Positions 37,914 through 50,787 of a DNA stretch of 64,000 bases are shown here, one piece after another. Every line of letters begins with the position of its first letter. Positions within the stretch are counted from its first letter, which is position 1. This stretch comes from Ulva prolifera (taxonomy: Eukaryota; Chlorophyta; Ulvophyceae; Ulvales; Ulvaceae): contig CM041203.1 of NCBI GenBank assembly GCA_023078555.1, positions 143,481 to 207,480 of the forward strand, in the 5' to 3' direction. The notes under the pieces are model-generated. The model saw only the letters and a program-made list of their open reading frames with translations. It ran no database searches and was not told the DNA's origin. The position numbers were made by a program, and so were the translations under genes.

Positions 37914-38131
37914 GGGATGGAGCTGGGGGTTGCTGCCTGCGGGGACGCTGATGACCTTGCATTCGCCATTCAGGTGAGCTGTCGGTGGAATTGGAGCGTG
38001 TGCGAGCAAATTTAAGCTTGCATCACAAACATTCCCTGGCAACTTCGAATTTAGGAGGTGTTACTGGTTTTGCGAAAGTACTCGGGCACAATTCCGTCCG
38101 GTGTCATGAGATTACAATGAATATTGCAAAC

Positions 38132-38206
38132 GGGGGGGGGGGGGGGGGGGGGGGGCGGGGAGTGCAGGGGGGGTGCACCCCCCCTCCCCCCCCCCCCCCC
38201 CCCCCC
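38132..38206. repeat. Poly-G / poly-C inverted repeat with a perfect 18-base palindrome at its centre
   Basis: A run of 24 G (38132-38155) is followed by C, GGGG, AGTGCA, seven G, TGCA, seven C, T and a run of 21 C (38186-38206), then repeated TGCA units. The arms can pair into a GC-only hairpin and each arm alone could form a quadruplex or i-motif. It lies between the ACSF3 stop and the PDI start. Confidence 0.9.
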
Positions 38207-38433
38207 TGCATGCATGCATGCAGAGACGAAGCGCTATCGCGCGTGCACGACAACAGTCCTGAACACTGCAGGTGTTCGATGCTTGCCTGCTTGGTCGATA
38301 TAATGTGTTGTTTGCGAGAAGGATTGGCCTTGTAATCGCGTGTGATCGAAGGGGGCTGGTGAGCCAGTGCTAGGTGTTGCTGTGCGCAGTGCTGACCGTT
38401 CACTGCTGAATCGTCGCGTAGCCTGTCACGGCG

Positions 38434-41209
38434 ATGTTCAAATTGGTGGTAATTGCAGCACTGGTGTGCTCAGTTCAATCCGTTCTGGCTTTGTATGCTC
38501 CTGGTGGCCCAGTCACTATTCTGAATGAAGGCAATTTCGACTCGAGGTTGAAGAATGGCCCATGGATGGTGGAGTTTTATGCGCCATGGTAAAGACTCTG
38601 TATATTATTCTTATCAGTATGCGTTGACGGATTTCACAGCCCGTGAGGTCTCAATGTCAGTTACACAAGAAACCGGGAGTCGCGACGTGTATGTTCGATA
38701 CACACCAACGCACGACAGTAGCTGCCTTGCGAGACGGGTTGCAGGCCACAGCTCCACCTCAAACGGCTATCATCTATCATCTGTGCTGAATAAGTTCGTC
38801 ATTGTAGGTGTGGGCACTGCAAGAGTCTGGCTCCCGAGTGGTGCGATCAACGTATCTGCCCGACATCAATTGTGCACAATTCCACATAGAGACATAGTGA
38901 GACTTTCAATGAGGCCATGTTTAGGGAAAAGGCGGCCAAGGCCTTGTCAGGTATTGTAAATGTTGGAGCTGTCGATGCTGATTCAGAGCGATCGATCGGA
39001 GGTGTGCAAGAAACTGCTGTTGGGCATGCATGAAAACGATGCAGGCCTCCATCTGACTGGTGAAACAATAAATTGTGAACTTCGGTCATCAGAATATTGT
39101 GAGCTGCAGCTTTGAAAGATCCATTCATGATACAAGCGTCAGCGCTACCCTATTAATTTGCGGTGCCCATTTTGCAGGCAGATATGGCGTTCAAGGTTTC
39201 CCAACCATCAAATTCATGTACCATGATGGCTCGCAGATCAAAGCAGTGGAGTACAAAAGCGGCCGAACCGCAGAAGACATCATCAATTTCGCCATGGACA
39301 AGGCAAAGGCGCTTGCACTCAAGCGCATCGGCAAGAAGGCTTCATCTTCTGGTGGATCAGCCGGGGGCGGCTCCAAGACGGGTATGGCGTTCATCAACTC
39401 CCTCATACAGCAACGCGCATGTCAGCACGATATGTTGCCAACTGCCATCACTGTTTATGTCGCACATGCCAAGCGTATTGTGCGGCCGGGGGATTTGATG
39501 TGACTGCCCCTGTGAGTGCCCCAATCGAGCATGCATCCGTGATTTTGCAAGTTCAACAGACATCCATGGTGAATTGCAGGCGGCGGCTTCTATTCATCGT
39601 CTTCTGGAGTGGTGAATCTCAATGAGGCCAGCTTCCCCAGCGCTGTGATGGGCAGTGGTGATCTGTGGTTTGTTGAGTTCTATGCACCGTGGTACGCTCT
39701 GTCTGCCCTTTGCCACTTTGATCCTCACCCCACATGTCCAACTGCCTATGAACAGATGTGGGACGCGCCTCCGAATCTGGAAGGAACGGTTCTCAAAAGG
39801 ACGCTCATCACCTTGCAGGTGTGGTCATTGCAAGAACCTGAAGCCCGAGTACATTGAGCTTGCCAAGTACGTACATCTAGCCTTGCACATATATCTCCTT
39901 GCTACGCCATTTATGAGAAGCAGCCAGCTGTTGCTTGCCGGCTTGTCGATTGCCAAGTCTCGACCTCACTGGTATCCATTCCATTACGATCAAATCGCGC
40001 GGCTACGCGCCGTCAGTTTGAGCGTACAATGGCTGAAGGCTGGTTGGACGAAGTTTGAGTATTGTAACCACACATGTGCAGGCTAGTTCAGGGCAAGGTC
40101 AAGGTAGGAGCTGTGAATTGTGATGAGGAAAAGAGCCTGTGCTCTCAGTTTGGTGTGCAAGGGTTCCCAACCGTGAAGTGGTTTGGGGCCAACAAGCAGT
40201 CCCCTGAGGACTACCAAGGCGAGCGCACAGCAGCGGCCCTCTCGGACTTTGCTCTCAAGCAATGGGGCAAGACAGCCCCCCCACCGGAAGTACGTACTCC
40301 AAAAAAAGGCACCCGATCGCATTGGTGCCATGTGCCGTGCCGTGGCAAAGGGCCTGGACATGTGCGAGTGCAATCAATCTGGCACCCAGTCCAGATGCAG
40401 CTGAGTACTTCTAGGTACTGGTGTTTTCACGTGAGGATGTGCAATTGCAGGTCCATGAGCTTGTCAGCCCAGAGATCTTCCAAGAACACTGCACAGGCGA
40501 CTCTGATGAAGCAGCAAAGCAGCTGTGCTTCATTGCATTTCTTCCAGATATCCTTGATACTAAAGCATCTGGTCGCAATGCCTATGTCAAGGCAATGCGC
40601 AAGGTGGCTGAAAAATACAAGGACAGGCCTTACAGCTACTTGTGGGCTGTGGGCGGATCTCATCCCGAGCTGGAGCGAAATATGGATGTTGGTGGCTTTG
40701 GCTACCCAGCTCTGGCGGCGCTTTCGCCAAAGCGCAATGTGTATGCCCTCATGCTCTGTCCCACTCCATCTCAATCTTTGCACGTGGCATGCTAATCCCT
40801 CAGATTCTCCAAATCATGCTCTGTACGTATGCGACATGCAGATATGCACTGTTGTTCGCCGACACTCCAGCCTGCAGCAGATTTGTAGGCCAGCACCGCA
40901 CATCCGGTCTGCTGAGCTTCAGCTTCAGCCCTGGCAAAAGGAGACCGGTCACAGCATCCCAATTTTCAGGTTCCAGGCTGTACTTTCATTTTCTCTCTGC
41001 CGCGTAGGTATGTCCCATACAAGGGAGCACTTGACCCAAGCCAGCTGCAAGAGTTCATTGATGGCATCCGATCAGGTGCGGTGAGGGGAGTTCCACTCAT
41101 GGGCGATCTCGCCCAGCCTGCCTCGGTGACGGCATGGGACGGGAAAGATGGCAAAGTCGAAGAAGTGGAAGAGTTTTCTCTTGACGACATCATGGGCGAC
41201 GAGCTCTAG
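38434..41209 (+). CDS. PDIA6: Protein disulfide isomerase of the P5/PDIA6 type
   Basis: ATG at 38434 opens a signal peptide ([20 protein letters not shown]). Two thioredoxin domains follow. The first has MVEFYAPW joined to [11 protein letters not shown] at an exon starting 38808, then [10 protein letters not shown] and [17 protein letters not shown] Ser/Gly linker ([16 protein letters not shown]) leads to the second: [10 protein letters not shown] joined to [11 protein letters not shown] at 39819, then [20 protein letters not shown] and [12 protein letters not shown] redox-inactive b-type domain ([37 protein letters not shown]) and an acidic tail end in GDEL, a likely ER-retrieval variant of KDEL. 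This matches PDIA6/P5 in domain order. It forms and isomerises disulfides in the ER lumen. In both thioredoxin domains an intron splits the tryptophan codon just before CGHC at the same phase. Confidence 0.93.
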
Positions 41210-41700
41210 CTTGTTCACCTTCTCGCTGTCATTGTAGGTAGGCAGCGATGCTCGTGCACAGTGTAGGGCGGCATGTCATCCAGTTCCACTGGCTGATTGA
41301 TTGGGCCGTTCTTTTCAACAATGTGTGAGATGCACACATCACCGGTGTTTTCGCAGTGGGGCATAAGTAGTCATCGTGTACATCCAGTCCAATTCTCGAA
41401 GATAGGATCATATTCATGATTCAGGACATTGTGTGAATCGATCTACTCCAGGATGCCCTTTCCTGCTCCCGAGTGTGATGGCATGATGCTTGATGCACAC
41501 AATGTATGGCTGGTCCGTTGTTCAGTGTAGACGTTGGCCGTGCACGGACATGCACAAATCTGTTCTGAATGGTATCGTTTTCATCGAGAATCGTATAATC
41601 TACAGAATAGCAGCGACCATGCAGCAGCAATGGCAATAACCTGCTGTGTTGCGGTCTTCTGAAGCCCACGTGTTGCCCTGCCATGATGAAACTGTATGGG
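41210..41700. other. Convergent spacer between PDIA6 and DUS
   Basis: About 490 bases between two stops. It holds both 3' UTRs and nothing else that I can recognise. Confidence 0.5.
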
Positions 41701-44597
41701 CTACCCTTCACATGCAATATCTGTGATACTGCTCACATCATAGTCATCATCTAGCCACTTATCTGGCAGAATAACCCGCTTTGAAGCACCATGCTTGCCT
41801 CCTTTGAGCCTTGGCATCGTATCACATGCAGCAGTAGCGCACTCGTCCACATTGTATGCGCATGTATAAATGGCTTTATCCCATGCTGCGATGTTTTGTG
41901 TGCGCATCAGAGCAGCCTGAAGATCTCCAGTAGACTGGAACGCATTCAAGTACAGTGGTACAAACTTCCGCATTTGCAGTACTGCTTTGCGATCACTGCC
42001 TTCCCACTCAGCTAAGCCATGGACATGATCCTGCATATCCCTCACTGCATCCTGCAGCCGCGCTTGTGGTGGGGCTGCCTGCCCGCTCATTGCAGCAGCA
42101 ACTTCTGCAAAAACCTGCACGTGTACAGTGTCAGCAGATGAACTGCTGCTGAGACTCGTTCCAAGACAATCAATCAATGCTCCAGGTAGACATGGCGCTA
42201 GTTATGCCAGCCCAGGCCTGCACTTCACGGAAATCAGATGAAGCGCCAGTGCAGGGGCTGAGGGGAGTAGACTGGAAAGTTGCTCGGAACATCCTCAGTC
42301 AATGGTCTGAACGAATTGCAAAGCCTTGGTGATGCAGATGTAGCACGCAACGCCACACAAGTGATCACGCCTTACTACGACAAGGACCTAGCTATGGTTT
42401 GCAGGAAACCATTTCCTGTGCGTATCCAGTGTGCACACATGGTTCAGATGATGCGGAGACAGCCAGGCTTGCGGCAGGGTAGCTGGGAGGCAAGAGACAG
42501 TGGACTCACCCATGGGCGGCCCAGACAGGCACGTCCGATCATCACTCCCTGCGCGCCGGTAGCCGACAACATCTCGACCGCGTCTCCTGCCGTGCACACA
42601 TCCCCATTACCGATAACAGGCACAGGCAGCTGCTCTACCAGAGCTGCAATGCCCTGCCAGTGCACCGGCGGTGCATACAGCTGGTCAGCATAGCGTGCAT
42701 GCAGCACCACCGCTGCTGCACCTTCCGCCGCTGCAATCCGGCCAGCCTCCAGGAAGGTCACCTGCATGGAACACCACATCCTGAGGCAGGGACAAGTTCC
42801 TGGCGGATGGGACCTTGCAGGGAGGCACATGTGGTCCGTGAGGCGCGGCAGGCAAGACGCAGGAACAACGCACCAACACAAGCTGTGATGTGGTAGGCTC
42901 TGTCGGCCGGAGCAGCTGGATTGGGAGGGGCACAGGGCGCTGGCTACCGGCGACCTTGAAATTGGGGCCGAGTGTGGGCTGACTGAGATGCACATATCAA
43001 CAGGATGCTAGCACACGCAAACTGATACCGTGTATACATTCCCGAGCCTAACTGAAATCACACTGGTGACGATGGTGTGGGGGTAACACACGACTGGCGA
43101 TGGCATTTGTCAGCATATGGCCGTGCATCTGAAAGCTGTGCATGTCATGGCAATGGAAGCTGTGGCGTCGTGAATCCGCAGTGGGCGCTCCGCCACTGGC
43201 TGCTGCGCACAGCTGTGGTCGAGCACAGCAGGACGGCTGCAATGGGTGATCAGCATGCTTGAACCCTGTGGAGGGGCCACGCACAGCCCAGCCGGCGTCA
43301 GAACCAAGAGGCGCACCATGTCTGGGGAGATGCCCAGACGCATCTTCACGGTCACCGGAACCCCGCGGCTTCCGGCCACTGCAGCTCGCACGAGCGATGC
43401 AAACAACGCTGGCTTGAGCGGGATAGCAGCACCCCCTCCACGCGATGTGATCTTGCGCACAGGGCAGCCAAAGTTGATGTCCACGTGTGAAACACCGAAG
43501 TCTTGCACCAGTGCCGCCGCGGCCTGAAGCATGTCCTCCGAGCGACTGGCATACAGCTGGGCGGAGCGCACTTGCTCCTCTGCACATGAGTCGGATAGAG
43601 GCTGACGACGACAGGCTTGCAGGCTTGCAGGCACTAAAGGATCGATGAGATAGCATGGTGTACGGTGACACCTCTTCCATTTTTGGGTCACAATTCCACT
43701 TGCCATGGTTCACTGGTCGAAAGTTCAGCCGAGCATGCAAATCCTTACCCAACCAAACACATCCATTGATCCGCATGACACCGATACTCGGCCCAGACAT
43801 GTGTGTGGTGGGTTGCCAGGCAAATGTAACATCGCTACATGCCGGGCGGCAATGTACATGGCCGGGAAGATCGCCAGGTTGGGTGAATGTCAACAGGCAG
43901 GTGGCTGCCGCTTGCCATGCTGTCTGCGTTGCCGTTTGCCATGCTGTCCGCGTTGCCGTCTATGCATAAATTTTACGGGCCGAGTACAGTGCAGCGATGG
44001 CCAGCAGTGGTGAGGAAGTCATCATGACAGTATGCACGCACACATAAGCGGCTATATGATGACAACTCCGGCACCTGTGGCACCGGGCGAGCGTTCTAAC
44101 GAGCATGGCGATGGAGATTCTGGTCTACTTCAGTATGTGACAAGCTTGGAGATACAAATATCAGCAGAGACTGACTTCATACCTGGTGCCCATCTGGCAA
44201 GCTGAAGCGCAGCCGGGGTTCGCTGCAACAGAGTTGATGCAATGATGAGCTCGCTGACACATAGCTCTGCGCCATGCTTGGCACATAGCAGCCTGAACGG
44301 GGCACTAGTGATTCCGGCCATGGGAGCAAGGGCCAGCGGAGTTTGTATGTGCAGATGTCCAAGCTTCAGGGGTGCGGCAATCGAGGAGGCGCCGCCCGCG
44401 ACGGCTGCTGAACGGCCGCTTTTGCAAGAAACGGTCGTGACATGGCTGCTCCCCTTGCCCGAATATGAAAGGTCGACGGGCCTTCTGTGGGTATGTGGCC
44501 GCGAGGTCGTCCGGATCCACGCTACAGCCCAGTGACATGACTGTCTCGGATCGGACGGAGGCTTGGGTATGGCGCGTCTAGGTCCTCTACACGCCAT
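41701..44597 (-). CDS. tRNA-dihydrouridine synthase, bacterial (DusB-like) type
   Basis: The start at 44597 (MACRGPRRAIPKPPSDPRQS) opens about 80 residues rich in Arg, Ser and Ala and poor in acids, consistent with an organelle transit peptide. The TIM barrel begins LALAPMAGITSAPFRLLCAK and ELCVSELIIAS (44.2-44.4 kb). The exon at 43.25-43.6 kb has VSHVDINFGCPVRKITSRGG, in which the cysteine is the catalytic acid, and VPVTVKMRLGI. The exon at 42.5-42.77 kb has VVLHARYADQLY, PVPVIGNGDV and GVMIGRACLGRPW, which bind FMN. The last exon (from about 42.12 kb) gives a helical RNA-binding C-domain and ends SITDIACEG. The enzyme reduces uridine in tRNA D-loops with FMN and NADPH. Target compartment is inferred. 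Confidence 0.88.
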
Positions 44598-45120
44598 GCA
44601 CGTTTGACAGGATTAATGCCAGTCCCGTCAACACCTAGTTGATTGGCTCAAGCACTACACCTCCCGGCTGATATCGGCATTGATTTCGGGGGCAGGATCG
44701 CCGTGACTGCCCCGGCACTGGATTCAGCCACAGGTTTCAGGCTGGAGAATCGTTTGTGGTGTCGGCACGCGATCGACTTCAACGAATGTCACCTCCAAAT
44801 TAGCTCCGCGCAACTCGTTTCTTTACGAAGTGATTGTTCGCTCAGCGACACACAGCTACAGCCATTCAGTACAGCTCGTCCGCCAGGCGCGCGACGAGCG
44901 CCGAGAAGCGTGGCGATTGTATACGAAAGCAGCCTATGCCGAACGCTCTCGCGGTTGATGGCTCAAGGTAGCACGTTCTGGCTGCTTTTGGCGCAGCGTG
45001 GCTGACTTATGAATTGCTCAGTGGCTGGGAGAGGCTGTACTTTGAAATGGCGCCTTTCAGGTGTGGCTAGCATGCATTGCAGCCGCAATCACCGCTGACT
45101 TGTGCAGGTTGCACTTCCGG
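44598..45120. other. Divergent promoter region between DUS and the inositol symporter
   Basis: About 520 bases between two start codons. No TATA-like element or repeat stands out. Confidence 0.4.
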
Positions 45121-48100
45121 ATGACAATTGCGCAATTTCAGGCCCTTGTTGTGTCTATCTCATGCCTGGGGGGACTGCTCTTTGGCTATGACACTGGCGT
45201 CATCTCCGGGGCTATCCCATACATCACAGATGACCTGCTGTCTGGGTCAGCCACAGCAAACGCCAACATTATAGGGGTACGACAACTCGAATGCGTCTCT
45301 CTAGGCTCCAGCGTAGGTCACTGGCAAACATCTGTGAGGCTGTGCAGGTAATCGTGTCAGCTGCAATCTGGGGTGCAGCAGCTGGAGCTGTTGTGGGGGG
45401 TAGAGTGGCTGACAGAATTGGCCGTCGAGGATCACTGGCTATCGCGGATTTCCTGTTTATATCTGGCTCCCTGTGCATGGCAGCGGCGCCATCGGTACTG
45501 ATCCTGGTTGTTGGCCGTGTGCTTGTTGGCCTTGGCATCGGGGTGGCGTCAGTGACAGTTCCGGTTTACATAGCCGAGGTGTCTCCATCGAATGTGCGTG
45601 CTCAAGCAGTCACAGCAAATGTGCTCGCCATTACCAGTACGTCCCCTGCATCCCCGGGCAGCATGTCCCAGCTCCTGCTTCCGAAACTACACCTATGCTG
45701 ACTGCTTGCCACCTCGCCAAGGCCGTGTAAGATCTTGGTCTACCTGCCTGCTGGTGAGTCACCACCTTCACACCAGCATGGAAAATCGGCCTTGCAGCTA
45801 AATGTCGCATGCCCTGATGCAATTCATGCCCTCCCAATGCTTGGACACGCTTGGCAAGACATCACTGGTGATGGAGCGGATAGAATGTCTGCCACATGGA
45901 CTGCACAAGTGAATTTCCGGAATTGTGGGTGTATCATGCTGTAGTTAAAGAGGTCTAGAACAAAGTGCCCCTCGCAATTGCAGCTGTTGAATGCCACGGC
46001 GTCCCATGGTGTCAGTCGCATGCACTGTGTACCTTATCACACCATTTACTGTGCAGGTGGCCAGCTTCTATCCTACATTGTCAATTATGGGCTATCTCAT
46101 GTGTCAGGCACATGGAGATGGATGCTTGGTGTTGCAGCCGTGCCTGCTGCGGCGCAGTTGGTGGGTTTACTCCTCTTACCAGAATCCCCTCGCTGGCTCC
46201 TCCAAAAGGTGTGCCTCCCCCAACATTCAACACGATATTGCGCTGTGGCGGCTGCGACTGTGTAATGCAGCGTTGACAGATCAGCCAAGTTCTCAGGGGT
46301 TTCTGCCAGCCAGTACATTCAGGCGATGCACCGGACATGGGTATCATTCTTGTACACTAGCAACTCTGAGTTAGAACATGCGTCCACGGCTTGCGTCCAC
46401 TTGACATGTCTTGGGCAGGCAATCATGTTGCATAGCATACTTTGTAGATGCAGCCGCAGTAGCATGGGTTCAGCCGCGCCATCTTCTCAACAGCACAAGC
46501 ACCGTTCCAGGAGGAGTTTGGCACAAAGGTTGGGTTCTGCGGCGTCAAAATCTGCCAACAGACCAACACAAACATGCACACAAGTAACAACAAAGTACCT
46601 CCTAACGACCACGATGGGCACGCTGATCAGGCCTCATGGCATGCGCACCCGGCATGCTTTGTGTTAACATGCGATGTATCCGTGGAATTGGTCTGCAGAG
46701 TTCAGCACCTGGCATATGAGGGCTGAGTCTGTCTGCCGTTCCACAGACATGCCCAGACTCGCATGATCGTGCATGCAGCACCGCATTGCGGAGGCAAAAG
46801 GCGCCGTGCGAAGGCTGTTTGATGCATCGGCTGTTGATGCAACAATGGCATCGATGAATGAGGAAGTGTCTGAAGAGTCTAGAAGGCATCACAGCAGCAT
46901 CTTCGATTTGCTCGGGCATCCTGTCTCCCGATCGCAGCTACATGTGGGTGTTACTCTGCAGGTGAGTGGCCTCGCACCTCTGTCATGATCGTTCTGGTAG
47001 TGTCCTTTACAGCGCTTCTATCTTCCGTCACAGCATTGCTGTGAAGGAAGGCCTGCTCTGTTAAATTTTTTTAATAGATGCTTAGTCTTGTGCAGATTCG
47101 CGATTCCTTGAACACTGTAATCCTTTTCTGCATGTGCATGTGATATCCACCCTGTGCTGGAAGCGGCTTGTGTCAAAGGCCATGGGAAGGATACACAGAG
47201 AGCCGACACACTTTGCTGTGCAGATTTTGCAGCAGCTGTGTGGCATCAACACTGTGATGTACTTCACACCGGTGATTTTGCAAATGGCTGGCTTCCGAAA
47301 CAAGCAGGAAGCACTCTTGCTGTCATGTTTTCCTGCTGCAGTGAATGCTGCCGGTACTGTTGTTGGTGCGCTACCCTGCTTGGTTTGCATCTCGAACAAC
47401 AGCGCAGCGGCCTGTGTGTGAGCACGCTCCATTTCCCATCGTGGATCACCTGGAACTGAACGTCGTCATGGTGCACTTATCAGATCAAATGCTGCAGGAA
47501 TGCAGCTGGTGGAGAGAGCAGGTCGGCGTCGGCTGCTCATTGGGAGCCTTCTTGGCGTGGTCGTCGCTTTGGTGGCATTAAGTGTTCCATTCGCTGCATC
47601 TGGCACGAGTGCGGTCAGGCCTACTACCGTGCCAGACCATGCATGGGCATGCAGCTCTGCAGGTATCACATCGTGCGAAGGCTGCTTAGATGCGCTGTGC
47701 ACATTCTGCACTGGCCTTGATGCAGACGGGGTGACAGCAGCCTGGTGCATCAACTCTGAATCCGAAGACGCTTGCCAAATGACAGGGATGCCAGCATATC
47801 GTGAGGCCTGCCCAAACCCTTACAGTGGTGTCCTGCTGGGCTGCCTCATGCTGTACCTCCTGGCGTTTGCAGTTGGCATGGGCCCACTGCCTTGGGTGAT
47901 CAATTCTGAGATCTACCCGGTCGATATCCGAGGGCTGGCATCCGGGTTGGCTGGAACAGCCAATTGGGTCACAAACGCGGTCGTGACCCAGCTGTTCCTG
48001 ATCCTGACTCAATCCCTGTCCACCTCAGGCACGTTCTTGCTTTTCGCTGTTGTGGCAGGTTTGGGCGCAATGTGGTCGAGACGTTTCGTACCAGAAACTA

Positions 48101-48258
48101 AAAGCTTGAGCCTGGCGGATGTGCAAGCACTGTTTGAACGCCGAGTGTCCCGAGAGCGCCTGTTGCCTACAGCACAGCTCGAAGGTGGAGACATACATAC
48201 CGGTGACGCAATTAGAGCACCGTCTGCACAGGAAGAAAGTGACCTGTGTGATTCATGA
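45121..48258 (+). CDS. Sugar-porter MFS transporter, H+/myo-inositol symporter (INT/HMIT) type
   Basis: Starts at ATG 45121 ([20 protein letters not shown]) or slightly upstream. Sugar-porter signatures appear in order: [55 protein letters not shown] with [26 protein letters not shown] with [13 protein letters not shown]; then [20 protein letters not shown] (47.2 kb) and [17 protein letters not shown] (47.5 kb). Between TM9 and TM10 lies a cysteine-rich loop ([13 protein letters not shown] and [14 protein letters not shown]), the same position as the extracellular insert of plant INT2 and animal HMIT. TM10-12 include [20 protein letters not shown], and the C-terminus carries [11 protein letters not shown]. 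Predicted to move myo-inositol with protons across the plasma or vacuolar membrane. The tail has no sorting motif that I recognise. At least six introns. Confidence 0.9.
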
Positions 48259-48821
48259 AAGCATTTGATGATCTCACGATCGCTTGAGAATTTAATAGAA
48301 CTCATTCACTGACCGATCAGCCGATGAGAGCACTGATACGTGCCGTATTTTCTCGCCGCACCGGATGCCGCACTTGCCTTTCTGTACAGCTTCTCACCAT
48401 CATCAATACGATGAGGGTGTCTATACTTCCTCCACATAAATTCGCCAAACCTCTGCACCTGTGCCACGACTCAGCATGGGGTAGTACGCTCATTCCAAGG
48501 TACCACAGCTGCACCGATACAAACGGCAGCTATTGTGTGGGAGCACGAGCTTGTCGCGGAAGCTACAGCTGTCTGCCCGGCTGTCCATACTAACTGGTGT
48601 GTAACGCGGGTACAGTTGAACGTGTGCTGCATCATCGGTGCTTGGATGCACATCGACAGGACTGCCTGTGGTATCCACAGCATGTTGCCAGCATGATCGC
48701 GGCCAGCTCAAGTAATAGCTTGTCTGGATTACACTGTTGCAGAGCGTAAGCAGCGGACGATTTGGGGCCAGTGACTCCAGCTGCAGAACCACTTGCGTTT
48801 AGACAGCGCTACAGAGATCAA
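48259..48821. other. Spacer between the symporter and the next plus-strand gene
   Basis: About 560 bases; no motif or repeat recognised. Confidence 0.4.
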
Positions 48822-50787
48822 GATGACCCTTGCAAAATCACTTGAACAATATTCTGCGTCCGAGCTCGATGACCTGCTCAAGGTGCGGTGGTTTCCGGCT
48901 GGTGCTCAGCGGCACTGGTAGTGCTCCGTGCGTTGGCACGCACAATGGGGCACGACAGTTCACCGCTTGGCGACCACTTCGAGCTGCAGCTGGACCATGA
49001 ATTTCAAGTTGACGTATCCTCAGCTTTTTGATAACGTTTTCTTCGCACGTACATGCCGGATATTTTTTCGCTTCTGCGGGCTGAAGGTCTAGTCACTGCG
49101 TCAGACGATAGTGCACAATGCTTCACATCGGCATCCACTTCCATCAAAATGAACGATGAGGCATTATAGTATTTACTTGAACCAGGTGTATGGCGCTACT
49201 GCCTCCCCTACATGGTTTGGCATCGACCCTACGTCGTCTCATCTGGGCTTCGGGAGTGCTGAGGCCTCGTGAGGTCCATCACACGAGCCCGAATCCTATG
49301 CGCAGGCCATGCCAACACCCTGGTATGCCATGCAGCTGGTGGGGGTACGACAGCATATCCTTACACGAGCACATATTGATGGATATCGGTTGGTGAGACT
49401 GAGCCATGCCCAAGTCAGGGGCTTGCCCTTCACACCCCTGGAGAGATGGAAACTGCAATTGATTCGCACATCTGACACGGTTTTTAAAATATTTGCAAGG
49501 GGACAACGCAGTGGTGGGGTTTGTCCAATACACCACATCTGTGTTATGCTTCGCCATACATTCGGGTACGCTTCTACTGCGTTACGGGCCTTGTACCGCT
49601 TAATGAGCGATGGCAGTGGTGGCAGACCAACTACACAGATGAAGCAATTGTAACATGAAGATGCAACCAGATCGCAGATGCATCAAGTGCAGGTACTCCA
49701 GTCTTGATGTGGAAGAAGTCAAGCAAGTGTTGCTTGCACACACTGATGCTGGAATTCGAGGTGACAGACAAATTACATTTGATCAATGGGCGCAGCTGTT
49801 TGAGTGGATCAGCAGCCGATTGGATCTGTCTACTCCAGAGAAGCTCCATACACGGATGGGATCCTACATCGGCGTAAAGCTCGATGATGCTGGCCGTGCT
49901 CCACTGCAGGTGCAGTGTTCTTCAGTTGGCAATAGCTCTGTGGTCGTCAATGGAGCAGCACAATGTGACTGGGGTGCAGACAGAAGTGATATGCACGACA
50001 AATTCTGTGTGTGCAGACAAAGCATTGTAGCAAAGACGAATCTCCATGCATGCCCCTTCATCAACCATCTGCCGCAGGCCCGTCTTGTATGCATATGCCT
50101 GAACTCTTCCGTGACATTCTACATGCAGAAGACAGCTTGTCTTCTCCAACCTCGGCTCTACAAGAAGAAAGCCCTCAAAACGCAGGAGGTTCATCACGCT
50201 CAACTTTCCCAGGATATTTGCACCATAGCTCTACTGCGATGGGGGCTGCGAGACCAGGACGCAGAGGCACAGCCTGGGATGCCAACCAGGCACAAGGGCA
50301 GCCCACGGAGCTGCGGGTTGGCACCCGAGGCGGACCAGTGCCAGCTGCCTGGTTCTCTGTTGCAGCAGTCGAGCCGGAACCGAGGCGCCGCAGCAGTGTC
50401 AGCAGATCCCCTCTTGTCATCGCGGCGCAAACGCAACGGCTACATCTTTCACGCACTCTGCAGTCTGTTCCACTTGGGCTGCAGGAGCGGCTCCAGGGTT
50501 CACCGGTGTCCGCGCCTGAAGTGCTGCAGCGCTCCCGCTCGCCGCCTAGGCGGCGGTTGACTCCAACTCCTGCAGCCGACGGTGCAGCACGTGATCGGGA
50601 ACTGTCCGACCGTGCTGGTTTCCGAAGCGGGGCAGAGCGTGTTCAGGCACGTCTGCCAGCGCTGCTATCTTTGATGCAGGCCGGCAACAGTGTCTTGAGT
50701 GGCCGTCGCAGTACAGGCGCAATGCAGGCATTTGCATCGAGAGACCAAGATAATGCTAGGCAAGGGCGGATAGTGTATCGAACTTGA
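48822..50787 (+). CDS. Protein with an EF-hand-like segment and a basic disordered C-terminus
   Basis: A short first exon from ATG 48822 reads MTLAKSLEQYSASELDDLLK and ends at a GTGCGG donor. A second candidate exon near 49.19 kb reads VYGATASPTWFGIDPTSSHL. A third, starting behind AAGTGCAG near 49.69 kb, reads SLDVEEVKQVLLAHTDAGIR, then GDRQITFDQWAQLFEWISSR; helix-loop-helix spacing with D and E positions suggests an EF-hand-like module. The last exon (from about 50.13 kb) starts EDSLSSPTSALQEESPQNAG and is rich in Arg, Ser, Pro and Gln, with RSRSPPRRR, ending ARQGRIVYRT at 50787. Resemblance to SR-type disordered tails is compositional only. I do not recognise the family. Confidence 0.5.

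Noticed and set aside
31341-41209. Functional cluster of ATP-grasp ligase, malonyl-CoA synthetase and PDI
   Set aside because: The three genes are on the same strand but separated by about 0.5-1 kb spacers, with no shared substrate; eukaryotic neighbourhood alone does not support a pathway.
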